Assembly (NCBI GenBank): GCA_946537565.1
Contig: CAMNFW010000131.1
Location: 1 to 6,234, forward strand
Source of the DNA: an uncultured Ruminococcus sp.
GTDB taxonomy: Bacteria; Bacillota; Clostridia; Oscillospirales; Ruminococcaceae
Reading direction: 5' to 3'
Length of the DNA stretch: 6,234 nucleotides
Under the pieces are notes generated by a model that was given only the letters and a program-made list of their open reading frames with translations, made no database searches and was not told the origin of the DNA. A program made the position numbers and the translations under genes. Shown piece by piece: positions 1-6,234 of this stretch. The stretch's first letter is position 1; each line of letters begins with the position of its first letter.

Positions 1-327
1 ACTATTTCCTCTGTTGATTCCCTTACCAGCGCTGTTCAGGAGCTGATATATTCAGTTGCTGATAATCTCTACTGTGAACCGGCTGATTATTATTTCTCGG
101 AAAATCCCGGTCTCAGCCTTTCTTCGCTGACCTTTATCTCTTCGTCTGATAACCCGCAGATGCTCGAATTCTTAGACGATAATATCGACGCTGACACCAA
201 AAATGCAGTCATCGTTCTTAATTCTAAGGAGGAGGCTGATAAGCTTTCCGCCGGCTATGCTGATATCAGACTCATTCCTGTTGTTATCGGCAGGATCACT
301 TCATCAATCAAAGATATTGAGCTTTAA
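1..327 (+). CDS. C-terminal part of a probable DUF58 protein (5' end outside window)
   Basis: Frame 1 is open from the first base to a TAA at 325-327 and encodes the last 108 residues of a longer protein; no start is visible. The codon style matches the next gene. The fragment has two short hydrophobic strands, AVIVLNS (about residues 78-84) and LIPVVIG (about 95-101), each followed by a polar turn, and no membrane segment. This fits the end of an alpha/beta, von Willebrand factor A-like fold. The DUF58 identification rests mainly on context: DUF58 genes commonly lie directly upstream of membrane transglutaminases and downstream of a MoxR-type AAA ATPase. The fragment alone carries no diagnostic motif such as a MIDAS site, which would lie further upstream. 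The gap to the next start is 9 nt, so the two are almost certainly co-transcribed. The coding call is firm; the family call is moderate. Confidence 0.6.
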   Translation, partial: TISSVDSLTSAVQELIYSVADNLYCEPADYYFSENPGLSLSSLTFISSSDNPQMLEFLDDNIDADTKNAVIVLNSKEEADKLSAGYADIRLIPVVIGRITSSIKDIEL

Positions 328-330
328 GGA
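325..330 (+). promoter_or_regulatory. Ribosome binding site overlapping upstream stop codon
   Basis: TAAGGA lies 6 nt before the ATG at 337 and includes the TAA stop of the preceding gene. It supports the 337 start and suggests translational coupling between the two genes. Confidence 0.7.
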
Positions 331-336
331 TATAAT

Positions 337-3036
337 ATGAAAAATAAGGTACAACAAAATTCCAACGGCATTAATATCTGTGACAGCATTGTTATGTCAG
401 TAAAAAAGAAACGCAGCAATATGCGGAGCGTCATCACTGTCCTGATCGCCGTTGCAGGTTATATCTCTGTTATCTGCGCTTTCCTCAGTATGTTCAGCTT
501 CAATTATGACCATAAGGTATTGTGGCTGAGCATTATTGGCTTCACTGTTGTCTATTCAGCTCTTTCACTCATTGGCAAAAAAGGTATGTGGGTGGTGCTG
601 GCAAGTATTATCGGATTAATGATTTTCGCCTATAAATCCATTGATACGCTGGCTACCGGCTTCAAGTATATGTATAACTCAATTTATCACGATGCCTTTA
701 AAACTCAGATAAATTATTACAAATACCTCGACCCCGACAAGGAGATAGGCGCTGTCACTGCTTTCTTTGTTTTTGCCGCTGCATTTATTGCTATTGTTGT
801 GTTCGTGTTTACGATCTATCATATCAATATGCTGCTGCCCTTTGCCGTCACATTCCCGCTGGTGGAGATCGGACTGTTCCACGGTATGAAGCTGCCGGTT
901 TTCTGGGGTGTGCTTTGTGTCGGCTACTGGATAGCTCTCTTCTCTATGTCAGCTAATGAAATGGGCGAATATTCCGGCGGTTCCGGCGGCTTCGTCCGGA
1001 AAGAAAACCTCTTCTTCCCCAAACGCCAGATGCGCCTTAAGGTAACAGAAAAATGCGGCTTGTTTGTTTGGTCAGCTATTGTTATCACCGGTCTGCTTTC
1101 TGCCGGTATCCTCAAAATTTCCGGCTATAAGCGCAGCGAAAAACTGAACCAGACCCGTATTGATGTCAGAGATGCTGTAAACTCATTCTCCCTCGAAAAT
1201 TTCGCCGAAAGTATCTCCAATATCACCAGCGCTTTCGGTCTTACTTTTAAATACGATACCCATAAGCTGGGTAATGTGGATCACCTGAGATATAAGGACA
1301 AAACTGAACTCGTTATCCATATCGATAAGCCTTTCATCGGCGTTATCCGTGATAATTACAGCACCGCCCTTTACCTTAAAGACTATAACGGCGCTGTCTA
1401 CAGCGATAACGAATGGAACAGCATAGATGATAAGATCTATGAAAACCAGCTGTTCGACTATTTCAAAAAATATAATATCTATCCCCAGGATTTCACCGGT
1501 CTGTTTTCCGGCGGTATCGCTGTAGGTGAACCGGAATATTCCATTGATATCACCTCAAAGCTTAAGAATAACCATTTCTATACCCCTTACGGTGTCGTCA
1601 GCTTCGACAGCATCGACCATGTCAATGATACGATCGTTACCCCAAAGGATAAAAAAAGCAAGCTCTCATCCTACAGCTTTATCACCCCTGATCCCCTGCT
1701 CTTCTCCGGAAAGAACGCTGTCAGAAATGTATACTCCGCTGATGAAATTTCAGACGATGATGTGCGGAATGCTATTATCGAATTCTGCGAGGATAACGGT
1801 CTGTTCAGCTACGATCACTATTTCGCTGTTGACTCTGAGGTCACAAGAGATATGTCATATATGTATGACAATCCTGAGCTTATCTATGCTCAGCTCCTTG
1901 AATCCGGCTACGCCAATTTCGTTTACGATCAATACCTGAAAGTCCCCGATACCAGCGAATTGAATGAGGTCAGAAATGCTTTCTCCGACCTTATCGAGGA
2001 AGGCAGAAATGCTCAGACTATTTCACAGAAAATTGATGTCCTCAATAAACTCAGAGACAGGATATCAGGTATGGCTGAGTATTCTCTTGACCCTGGCAAA
2101 ACCCCTTCAAACCGTGATTTCATCAACTATTTCCTGCTGGAAAATAAAAAAGGCTACTGCACTCACTTCGCTACCGCCGGTGTTATTATCGCAAGAATGA
2201 TGGGTATCCCTGCAAGATATGCCACCGGTTATATCATCGTCGGTGAGGATTTCAATGAGCTTACTGTCAACGCTGACGGAAGCTATACCTTCGATGTCAA
2301 GGATAACCGTGCCCATGCCTGGGCTGAGATCTATGTGGATAATTTCGGCTGGGTACCATATGAATTCACCGCCGGCTTCTCCAGTGAAGCTATCGTCACT
2401 ACAGTCGCTCAGCCGGAAGATGAATCCACCAGCCAGGATTCCACCACCACCGCTGCTGATGAACCTAAAAGCTCAGCACCTGCTTCCAATGACACCACCC
2501 GTGCTTCGACTACTAACCCGGTTACTTCTACCGCTGCTGCTACAACTACTGAAGCTGCCGGTATTCCAGGTATTCCGGGCGGTCACGGCGGTTCTCGTAT
2601 ACCGAATTCCGTTAAAACCGCTTTCAAACTCATTCTCACCGCTGCTGCTCTGATCGGTGCTGTCCTGCTAAGACGCTTCATTATCCTCAGATTAAGACGC
2701 ATTCACTTTACCTCAGGTCCCGTTCAAAAGCAGATCGGCTCGATCTATTCATACACCGAAAAGCTTATCAGTATCCTCAATGTAAATAAAGAGGATATGT
2801 CCTACAAAGAATTCTCAGAAACAGCTGAAAAAACTCTGTCCGGTGTTTATTTCTCCCAGGGAGAGTTCAGCAGATTCGTTGATCTTTCTCTCTGCTCAGC
2901 TTTCAGCTCCGGCTCGATCTCTAAGGAAGATACTGATTCGTGCAGATCCTTCGCTGATTCTCTCGCCGGAAATATCTACAGCAGATCAGGTAAGCTTAAA
3001 CAGCTGTATCTGAAATATATCAAAGTTATTATTTAG
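337..3036 (+). CDS. Membrane-anchored transglutaminase-like protein, TgpA/YebA type
   Basis: This 899-residue protein has about seven N-terminal membrane helices (roughly 31-53, 60-79, 82-99, 137-160, 163-180, 185-203, 239-259). A long hydrophilic region (260-600) follows, then a transglutaminase-like core, a low-complexity Ser/Thr/Ala/Pro linker (about 690-755), one more helix (762-782) and a tail of about 117 residues. The core shows Cys608 in GYCTHFATA, a GIPARYATGY strand (623-632), His660 in RAHAWAEIYVD, and GWVPYEFTAGF. The last motif places Glu676 where many relatives have the catalytic Asp. By topology the core should lie outside the membrane and the C-terminal tail in the cytoplasm. 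In this superfamily the fold is found in transglutaminases and cysteine proteases or peptide hydrolases; the substrate here is unknown, though a cell-surface or wall peptide is plausible. Size and layout match the Firmicutes family that follows MoxR and DUF58 genes. The ATG at 337 has a good ribosome binding site and a typical cytoplasmic lead before helix 1. Confidence 0.9.
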   Translation: MKNKVQQNSNGINICDSIVMSVKKKRSNMRSVITVLIAVAGYISVICAFLSMFSFNYDHKVLWLSIIGFTVVYSALSLIGKKGMWVVLASIIGLMIFAYKSIDTLATGFKYMYNSIYHDAFKTQINYYKYLDPDKEIGAVTAFFVFAAAFIAIVVFVFTIYHINMLLPFAVTFPLVEIGLFHGMKLPVFWGVLCVGYWIALFSMSANEMGEYSGGSGGFVRKENLFFPKRQMRLKVTEKCGLFVWSAIVITGLLSAGILKISGYKRSEKLNQTRIDVRDAVNSFSLENFAESISNITSAFGLTFKYDTHKLGNVDHLRYKDKTELVIHIDKPFIGVIRDNYSTALYLKDYNGAVYSDNEWNSIDDKIYENQLFDYFKKYNIYPQDFTGLFSGGIAVGEPEYSIDITSKLKNNHFYTPYGVVSFDSIDHVNDTIVTPKDKKSKLSSYSFITPDPLLFSGKNAVRNVYSADEISDDDVRNAIIEFCEDNGLFSYDHYFAVDSEVTRDMSYMYDNPELIYAQLLESGYANFVYDQYLKVPDTSELNEVRNAFSDLIEEGRNAQTISQKIDVLNKLRDRISGMAEYSLDPGKTPSNRDFINYFLLENKKGYCTHFATAGVIIARMMGIPARYATGYIIVGEDFNELTVNADGSYTFDVKDNRAHAWAEIYVDNFGWVPYEFTAGFSSEAIVTTVAQPEDESTSQDSTTTAADEPKSSAPASNDTTRASTTNPVTSTAAATTTEAAGIPGIPGGHGGSRIPNSVKTAFKLILTAAALIGAVLLRRFIILRLRRIHFTSGPVQKQIGSIYSYTEKLISILNVNKEDMSYKEFSETAEKTLSGVYFSQGEFSRFVDLSLCSAFSSGSISKEDTDSCRSFADSLAGNIYSRSGKLKQLYLKYIKVII

Positions 3037-3040
3037 GAGG
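3035..3040 (+). promoter_or_regulatory. Strong ribosome binding site overlapping the transglutaminase stop
   Basis: A perfect AGGAGG lies 9 nt before the ATG at 3050. Its first two bases are the last two of the TAG stop at 3034-3036. It fixes the start of the DUF308 gene and implies coupled translation. Confidence 0.85.
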
Positions 3041-3049
3041 TCTTTAAAA

Positions 3050-3607
3050 ATGAAAAGTATTAAAGCTAACAGTATCGTCAAAGGCATCGCCATCATTGTC
3101 CTGGGTATTATTATCGCTTTCCTGCCTGATGTTATCAACAAACTGTTCTACATCATCGGCATCGGTGTGATAATCTACACCATCGTCAAGTCCATCATTG
3201 ATATCATCAATACCCCGTCAAATAAGAACAAGATCATCGCTCAGGGCATTATATGGCTGATTATCGGTATCCTGTTCATCTATCTTCCCCATATCATCGG
3301 CACTGCTATCCCCGTTATCGGAGGAATGATAATCGCTACGATCGGTGTTGAACGCTGCTTTGAAGCTTATAATCAGTTCAAGGGCGGTTTCAATAACTGG
3401 TACATAAAAGGAATTTTCGGCGCTGCACTTGTACTTGTTGCACTATTCCTCATCTTCAAGCATCATGAAGCAAGCAATGCCCTCAGAGTTATTATCGGTA
3501 TCATTCTCATGATAATCGGCGGTCTTAATATCTTCTCCGACCTTAAATTCGGCGGAAACTCAGGCAATGGCGGAGTTATTGACGTTGACAAGTTCGAGGA
3601 AAGATGA
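3050..3607 (+). CDS. DUF308/HdeD-like six-helix membrane protein
   Basis: This 185-residue, very Ile-rich integral membrane protein has about six helices (near 9-26, 30-53, 62-79, 83-100, 118-137, 143-164). They are arranged as three hairpins, each with a Gly-containing first helix such as GIAIIVLGIIIAFLP, GIIWLIIGILFIYLP and GIFGAALVLVALFLIF. This internally repeated hairpin pattern is typical of the DUF308 family, which includes E. coli HdeD. The end is a soluble tail, Gly/Asn-rich and then acidic (GVIDVDKFEER), a style common in Clostridia members. HdeD is linked to acid resistance in E. coli, but the biochemical role of the family is not known and should not be transferred. The start is set by AGGAGG overlapping the preceding stop, so the gene shares an operon with the transglutaminase and may serve the same envelope function. 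A terminator follows 19 nt after the stop. Confidence 0.87.
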   Translation: MKSIKANSIVKGIAIIVLGIIIAFLPDVINKLFYIIGIGVIIYTIVKSIIDIINTPSNKNKIIAQGIIWLIIGILFIYLPHIIGTAIPVIGGMIIATIGVERCFEAYNQFKGGFNNWYIKGIFGAALVLVALFLIFKHHEASNALRVIIGIILMIIGGLNIFSDLKFGGNSGNGGVIDVDKFEER

Positions 3608-3619
3608 TCCTCCTGTAAC

Positions 3620-3667
3620 AAAAAATCCCGGAAGCAGCTATAAACTGCCTCCGGGTTATTTTTTTTA
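3620..3667. terminator. Bidirectional intrinsic terminator between convergent genes
   Basis: CCCGGA (3627-3632) pairs with TCCGGG (3650-3655) and GCAG (3634-3637) with CTGC (3645-3648), with one A-C mismatch and a 7-base loop. A T-rich tail (3656-3666) follows on the + strand. A run of A before the stem (3620-3625) gives a U-run on the - strand. The hairpin lies 19 nt after the DUF308 stop and 13 nt past the lipoprotein stop, so it can end both transcripts. Confidence 0.92.
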
Positions 3668-3668
3668 C

Positions 3669-4832
3669 CTATCTGAATACCACTGTCAGCACATAATTGT
3701 GATCGTTGTTCTGATAATAAATGTTGTCGCCAAATTCCAGCTCATCTGCTATGTCCCATATCCTGTCTTCCCCGAACAGATCATTTACAGCAGCTTCATA
3801 GGATCCCCAGTCAGCAAACATTATATCTGCTCTTCCAGTATCCTTGTACTTTCGCATTATCTCTGCCACTGAATCAAAATCATAGCTTTCAAGATAATCT
3901 CCGTTCACTACATAATAATTCTCAGCCATTGAGCTGCATTCAGGCACGAAAAGATTATCATTTCCCAGTTCATGTGACCTGTACAGTATTTCATCGTTGA
4001 TCAGAAAATAATCATGTATGATCTGCTGCTCTGATTCACTGCTGCTCTGGGGATCGTCCCAGGTTATATCGACCCAGTAATCCTCATTGTTTATCTCAAC
4101 ATAATTCCAGGCGTGCGATTCACCGTCAGCTATACCTGAACAGATGCCTGATCTTATTCCCAGCCTGTTGAGTATGAAGGTATAAGCCTCAGAATATCCC
4201 TGGCATATGGCTGAACCATTTACAAGGCAGCCGTATGCTGTTGCACAGATCCCTGTTGAACTCATCGCCGCTCCCTCAAAATCATAAACTGTACTGTCAA
4301 TGATAATGTCATGAGCTGAAAGTGCTTTCTGATAGTCTGTGCTGTCCTCCGGTATCATGGATACTATCTCGTCTGCTCTCGCTGTCAGCTCATTGTACAT
4401 TCGTCTGAGGTCATCTTCTGAATAATCATCTATATAGCCGACTGTGATATCAACATGGTCCTCATACATCGTATAGCTCCAGTTATTCACCCAGAAAATA
4501 TCAGGTCTTATATCATCTAAAGTGAAAAACGCATTGTCGATCTCAGGACTTTCCGCATAAGCATTGTATGTAAAGGTCTGGTGAAACTGCTCCAGCTCCG
4601 ATACTATGAAATCATACAGCTCATCAGTTTCAGCTGTTATTTCTCCGGTATCTGATGTTTCAGCAGCAGGCTTTGCCTCAGCTGTTTCTTCGGCAGCAGA
4701 AGTTATCTCAGGCTCGGTCTGCGCTGACGTAACTTCGGAGCTGACGCTATCTGAGGTGGAAAATGCAGATCCACAGCCTGTGAACATCAATACCATCATC
4801 AGAACCGCTGCTGCAATCGTTGTTTTTTTCAT
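3669..4832 (-). CDS. Secreted lipoprotein with transglutaminase-like domain
   Basis: The product is 387 residues. A type II signal peptide (Lys-Lys, hydrophobic 6-17, then FTGC) ends at the lipidated Cys20, so the mature protein should be anchored outside the membrane. Residues 22-70 are a Ser/Thr/Glu/Ala-rich linker. The transglutaminase-like core spans about 165-275 and has an intact-looking triad: Cys210 in SAICQGYSEAY, His240 in ESHAWNYVEI and Asp255 in YWVDITWDDP. Residues 305-387 form a small extra alpha/beta domain of unknown role. The protein is strongly acidic. Such lipoproteins are common in Clostridia; reaction and substrate are unknown, and cysteine peptidase or transglutaminase activity on surface peptides is possible. 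The ATG at 4832 is chosen because it begins the signal peptide and has AAGGAG 7 nt upstream. A longer frame to 4997 would overlap the peptidase gene and bury the signal peptide. The stop is TAG at 3671-3669. Confidence 0.88.
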   Translation of the reverse strand: MKKTTIAAAVLMMVLMFTGCGSAFSTSDSVSSEVTSAQTEPEITSAAEETAEAKPAAETSDTGEITAETDELYDFIVSELEQFHQTFTYNAYAESPEIDNAFFTLDDIRPDIFWVNNWSYTMYEDHVDITVGYIDDYSEDDLRRMYNELTARADEIVSMIPEDSTDYQKALSAHDIIIDSTVYDFEGAAMSSTGICATAYGCLVNGSAICQGYSEAYTFILNRLGIRSGICSGIADGESHAWNYVEINNEDYWVDITWDDPQSSSESEQQIIHDYFLINDEILYRSHELGNDNLFVPECSSMAENYYVVNGDYLESYDFDSVAEIMRKYKDTGRADIMFADWGSYEAAVNDLFGEDRIWDIADELEFGDNIYYQNNDHNYVLTVVFR

Positions 4833-4839
4833 TTCATCT

Positions 4840-4845
4840 CTCCTT
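4840..4845 (-). promoter_or_regulatory. Ribosome binding site deciding the lipoprotein start
   Basis: AAGGAG on the - strand lies 7 nt before the ATG at 4832. It supports that start over in-frame upstream codons. No convincing -35/-10 pair is visible in the 67-nt gap to the upstream gene. Confidence 0.8.
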
Positions 4846-4863
4846 GATCTGCGGTAATAATGC

Positions 4864-4898
4864 AAAATGCCGCCATTCTGCTGATGACGGCATTTTTT
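4864..4898 (-). terminator. Hairpin after the M18 peptidase gene, probable intrinsic terminator
   Basis: On the - strand, TGCCGTCAT pairs with ATGGCGGCA (nine pairs including one G-U) around a 7-base loop. Four further A-T pairs extend the stem at 4864-4867 and 4893-4896. It starts 2 nt past the peptidase stop. The U-tract in the leftward direction is short (TTTTGCATTATT), so termination may be partial and let the lipoprotein gene be read through. The longer T-run is on the + strand, where no gene needs it. Confidence 0.72.
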
Positions 4899-4899
4899 A

Positions 4900-6234
4900 T
4901 CAGTCTGCAATAAATGCAGCAAATGCTTTGTATGCCATATAAAGGTCGATCTTAGAAATGATCTCGAAGGGTGCGTGCATTGAAAGCACCGGCACACCCA
5001 TATCTATTGTATCTACATTGAGATTTGCAATGTATGCAGCTACTGTTCCGCCGCCGCCGGCATCTACCTTGCCCAGCTCGCCGGTCTGCCAGATCACATT
5101 ATCTGAATCCATAAGCCTGCGGATACGTCCTGCAAATTCTGCTGAGGCATCTGATGTGCCGGACTTTCCTCTTGCACCGGTATACTTTGTGATACAAACT
5201 CCCTTGTTTACATATGCACTGTTATTGCGCTCATTTACCTCCGGATAATTCGGGTCAAAGGCTGCGTTTACATCTGCTGAAAGACACTCAGATGCTGAAA
5301 GTACATCTCTTCCGTCTGAGCCTAATGCCTCTGCTAAATCTGCAATGAAATATTTCAGATATGCTGAACGAAGTCCTGTATTACCGTCACTTCCGGTTTC
5401 TTCCTTGTCAGTCAGAACTGTAACAGTTGTATGAACAGGGGTCTTGCAGTCGATAGCAGCCATAAGTGCCGGGAATGAACAGCAGCGGTCATCGTGACCA
5501 TAGCCGCCGATGAGACTTCTGTCAAATCCTACGTCCTTTGACTTGAATGCCGGTACAGCTTCAAGCTCTGCGGATATGAAATCTGCCTCGGTGATGCCGT
5601 ATTTTTCAAACAGAAGATTCATTATGTTAAGCTTCACTGCCTCGCTGCATTCGTCCTCAAGAAACGGTCTTGAACCTATCAGCAGATTCAGGTCTTCGCC
5701 TTTGATAAGCTTTGCACCTGTGCGCTGCATCTGTTCTGCGGCAAGATGCGGAAGAAGATCTGTTATACAGAATACGGGATCGTTCTCGTCCTCGCCTATC
5801 CTTACTGTTACTGCTGAGCCGTCAGCTTTGATGATCACACCGTGAAGTGCCAGAGGTATCGTTGTCCACTGATACTTCTTGATCCCGCCGTAATAATGGG
5901 TCTTGAACAGTGCAAGCTCATTGTCCTCGTAAAGCGGATTCTGCTTAAGGTCAAGTCTCGGTGAATCTATATGCGCTGCACAAAGTCTTACACCTTCCTC
6001 GATCGGCGCTGTTCCGATAACTGAAATAAGCACGGATTTTCCACGGTTTACCTTATATATCCTGTCGCCGGCTTTAAGCTCCATGCCCTTTTTGTAAGGT
6101 ACAAAGCCAGCTTCTTCAAGTCTCTTTACAGCTTCAATTACGGCTTCACGCTCAGTTTTTGCGCTGTCAAGAAAAGACTTATAGCTTTCAGCAAAGGCAT
6201 AAGCTTTTTCAGTTTCCACGTCACTTATCAGGCC
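4900..6234 (-). CDS. M18 family zinc aminopeptidase (5' end outside window)
   Basis: This is a cytoplasmic metallo-aminopeptidase of the M18 (aspartyl aminopeptidase-like) family, which removes N-terminal residues from peptides using two metal ions and typically assembles into large oligomers. Numbering from the GTG at 6219, visible family motifs are AAHIDSPRLDLK with metal ligand His83 and Asp85, GGYGHDDRCCSF with bridging Asp243, DKEETGS with the catalytic and metal Glu pair 273/274, SADVNAAFDPNYPE with Asp316, and GVPVLSMHAPFE with His415. All expected ligands are present, so it should be active. The frame stays open from that GTG to the window edge (residues GLISD precede it) and the GTG has no ribosome binding site. 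Family members usually have extra N-terminal residues before the YKSFLDSAKTERE segment. I therefore treat the gene as truncated by the window rather than starting at 6219. Substrate preference cannot be read from the sequence. It ends with TGA at 4902-4900. Confidence 0.93.
   Translation of the reverse strand, partial: GLISDVETEKAYAFAESYKSFLDSAKTEREAVIEAVKRLEEAGFVPYKKGMELKAGDRIYKVNRGKSVLISVIGTAPIEEGVRLCAAHIDSPRLDLKQNPLYEDNELALFKTHYYGGIKKYQWTTIPLALHGVIIKADGSAVTVRIGEDENDPVFCITDLLPHLAAEQMQRTGAKLIKGEDLNLLIGSRPFLEDECSEAVKLNIMNLLFEKYGITEADFISAELEAVPAFKSKDVGFDRSLIGGYGHDDRCCSFPALMAAIDCKTPVHTTVTVLTDKEETGSDGNTGLRSAYLKYFIADLAEALGSDGRDVLSASECLSADVNAAFDPNYPEVNERNNSAYVNKGVCITKYTGARGKSGTSDASAEFAGRIRRLMDSDNVIWQTGELGKVDAGGGGTVAAYIANLNVDTIDMGVPVLSMHAPFEIISKIDLYMAYKAFAAFIAD

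Noticed and set aside
679..1115. Two short - strand open frames opposite the transglutaminase membrane region
   Set aside because: They are antisense to a real gene and show no ribosome binding site or recognisable domain.
1526..2653. Three successive open stretches in the second + frame inside the large transglutaminase
   Set aside because: They lie wholly within a well-supported gene, give Ser/Pro/Leu-rich products without motifs, and reflect its codon bias.
3567..3872. 101-codon + strand frame across the end of the DUF308 gene and the terminator
   Set aside because: It starts inside DUF308, runs through the terminator hairpin and ends antisense to the lipoprotein gene.
4864..4898. Hairpin considered as a small RNA or riboswitch element
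   Set aside because: It is a simple stem-loop 2 nt after a stop codon; a terminator or 3'-end hairpin explains it, and there is no room for an aptamer.
4833..4997. 55-residue N-terminal extension of the lipoprotein frame up to an ATG at 4997
   Set aside because: It overlaps the conserved C-terminus of the M18 gene, crosses the hairpin, has a Cys/His/Arg-rich sequence unlike the rest, and would bury a clear lipoprotein signal peptide. The internal ATG at 4832 has a good ribosome binding site.
4606..5845. Open + strand frames (4606-4857, 4958-5248, 5510-5845) opposite the lipoprotein and peptidase
   Set aside because: They are shadows of the - strand genes, with Ser/Ala-rich translations and no initiation signals.

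Overview
The window fits a low-to-mid GC Gram-positive gut or rumen Firmicute. Ruminococcus or a relative in the Oscillospiraceae is my best guess. The signs are strong AGGAGG-type ribosome binding sites, tight gene packing, a lipoprotein with a Ser/Thr/Glu/Ala-rich linker, and a Clostridia-style M18 aminopeptidase. The genus is inferred from style only; no rRNA or marker gene is present.

The left half (1-3607, + strand) reads as one operon. It opens with the 3' end of a gene whose product is probably a DUF58 protein. After a 9-nt gap comes a large membrane-anchored transglutaminase-like protein of the TgpA/YebA type (337-3036). Its stop codon overlaps the ribosome binding site of a small six-helix DUF308/HdeD-like membrane protein (3050-3607). 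DUF58 followed by a membrane transglutaminase is the usual tail of the MoxR ATPase-DUF58-transglutaminase cluster of Firmicutes. A MoxR-type AAA ATPase gene is therefore expected just left of position 1.

The right half (3669-6234, - strand) converges on the first operon. A hairpin at 3627-3666, flanked by an A-run and a T-run, can terminate both strands. Transcribed leftwards are an M18 zinc aminopeptidase, whose reading frame runs off the right edge, and a lipoprotein carrying a second, unrelated-looking transglutaminase-like domain with an intact Cys-His-Asp triad. A second hairpin lies in the 67-nt gap between these two genes.

Two proteins with extracytoplasmic transglutaminase-fold domains thus sit tail to tail, one polytopic and one lipid-anchored. 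The aminopeptidase is a cytoplasmic housekeeping enzyme. The window has no RNA genes, mobile elements, CRISPR arrays or long repeats, and no gene-free stretch over 70 bases. I found no strong evidence of a novel system. The points worth checking are the Asp-to-Glu change at the third catalytic position of the large transglutaminase, the small C-terminal domain of the lipoprotein, and the truncated start of the peptidase.
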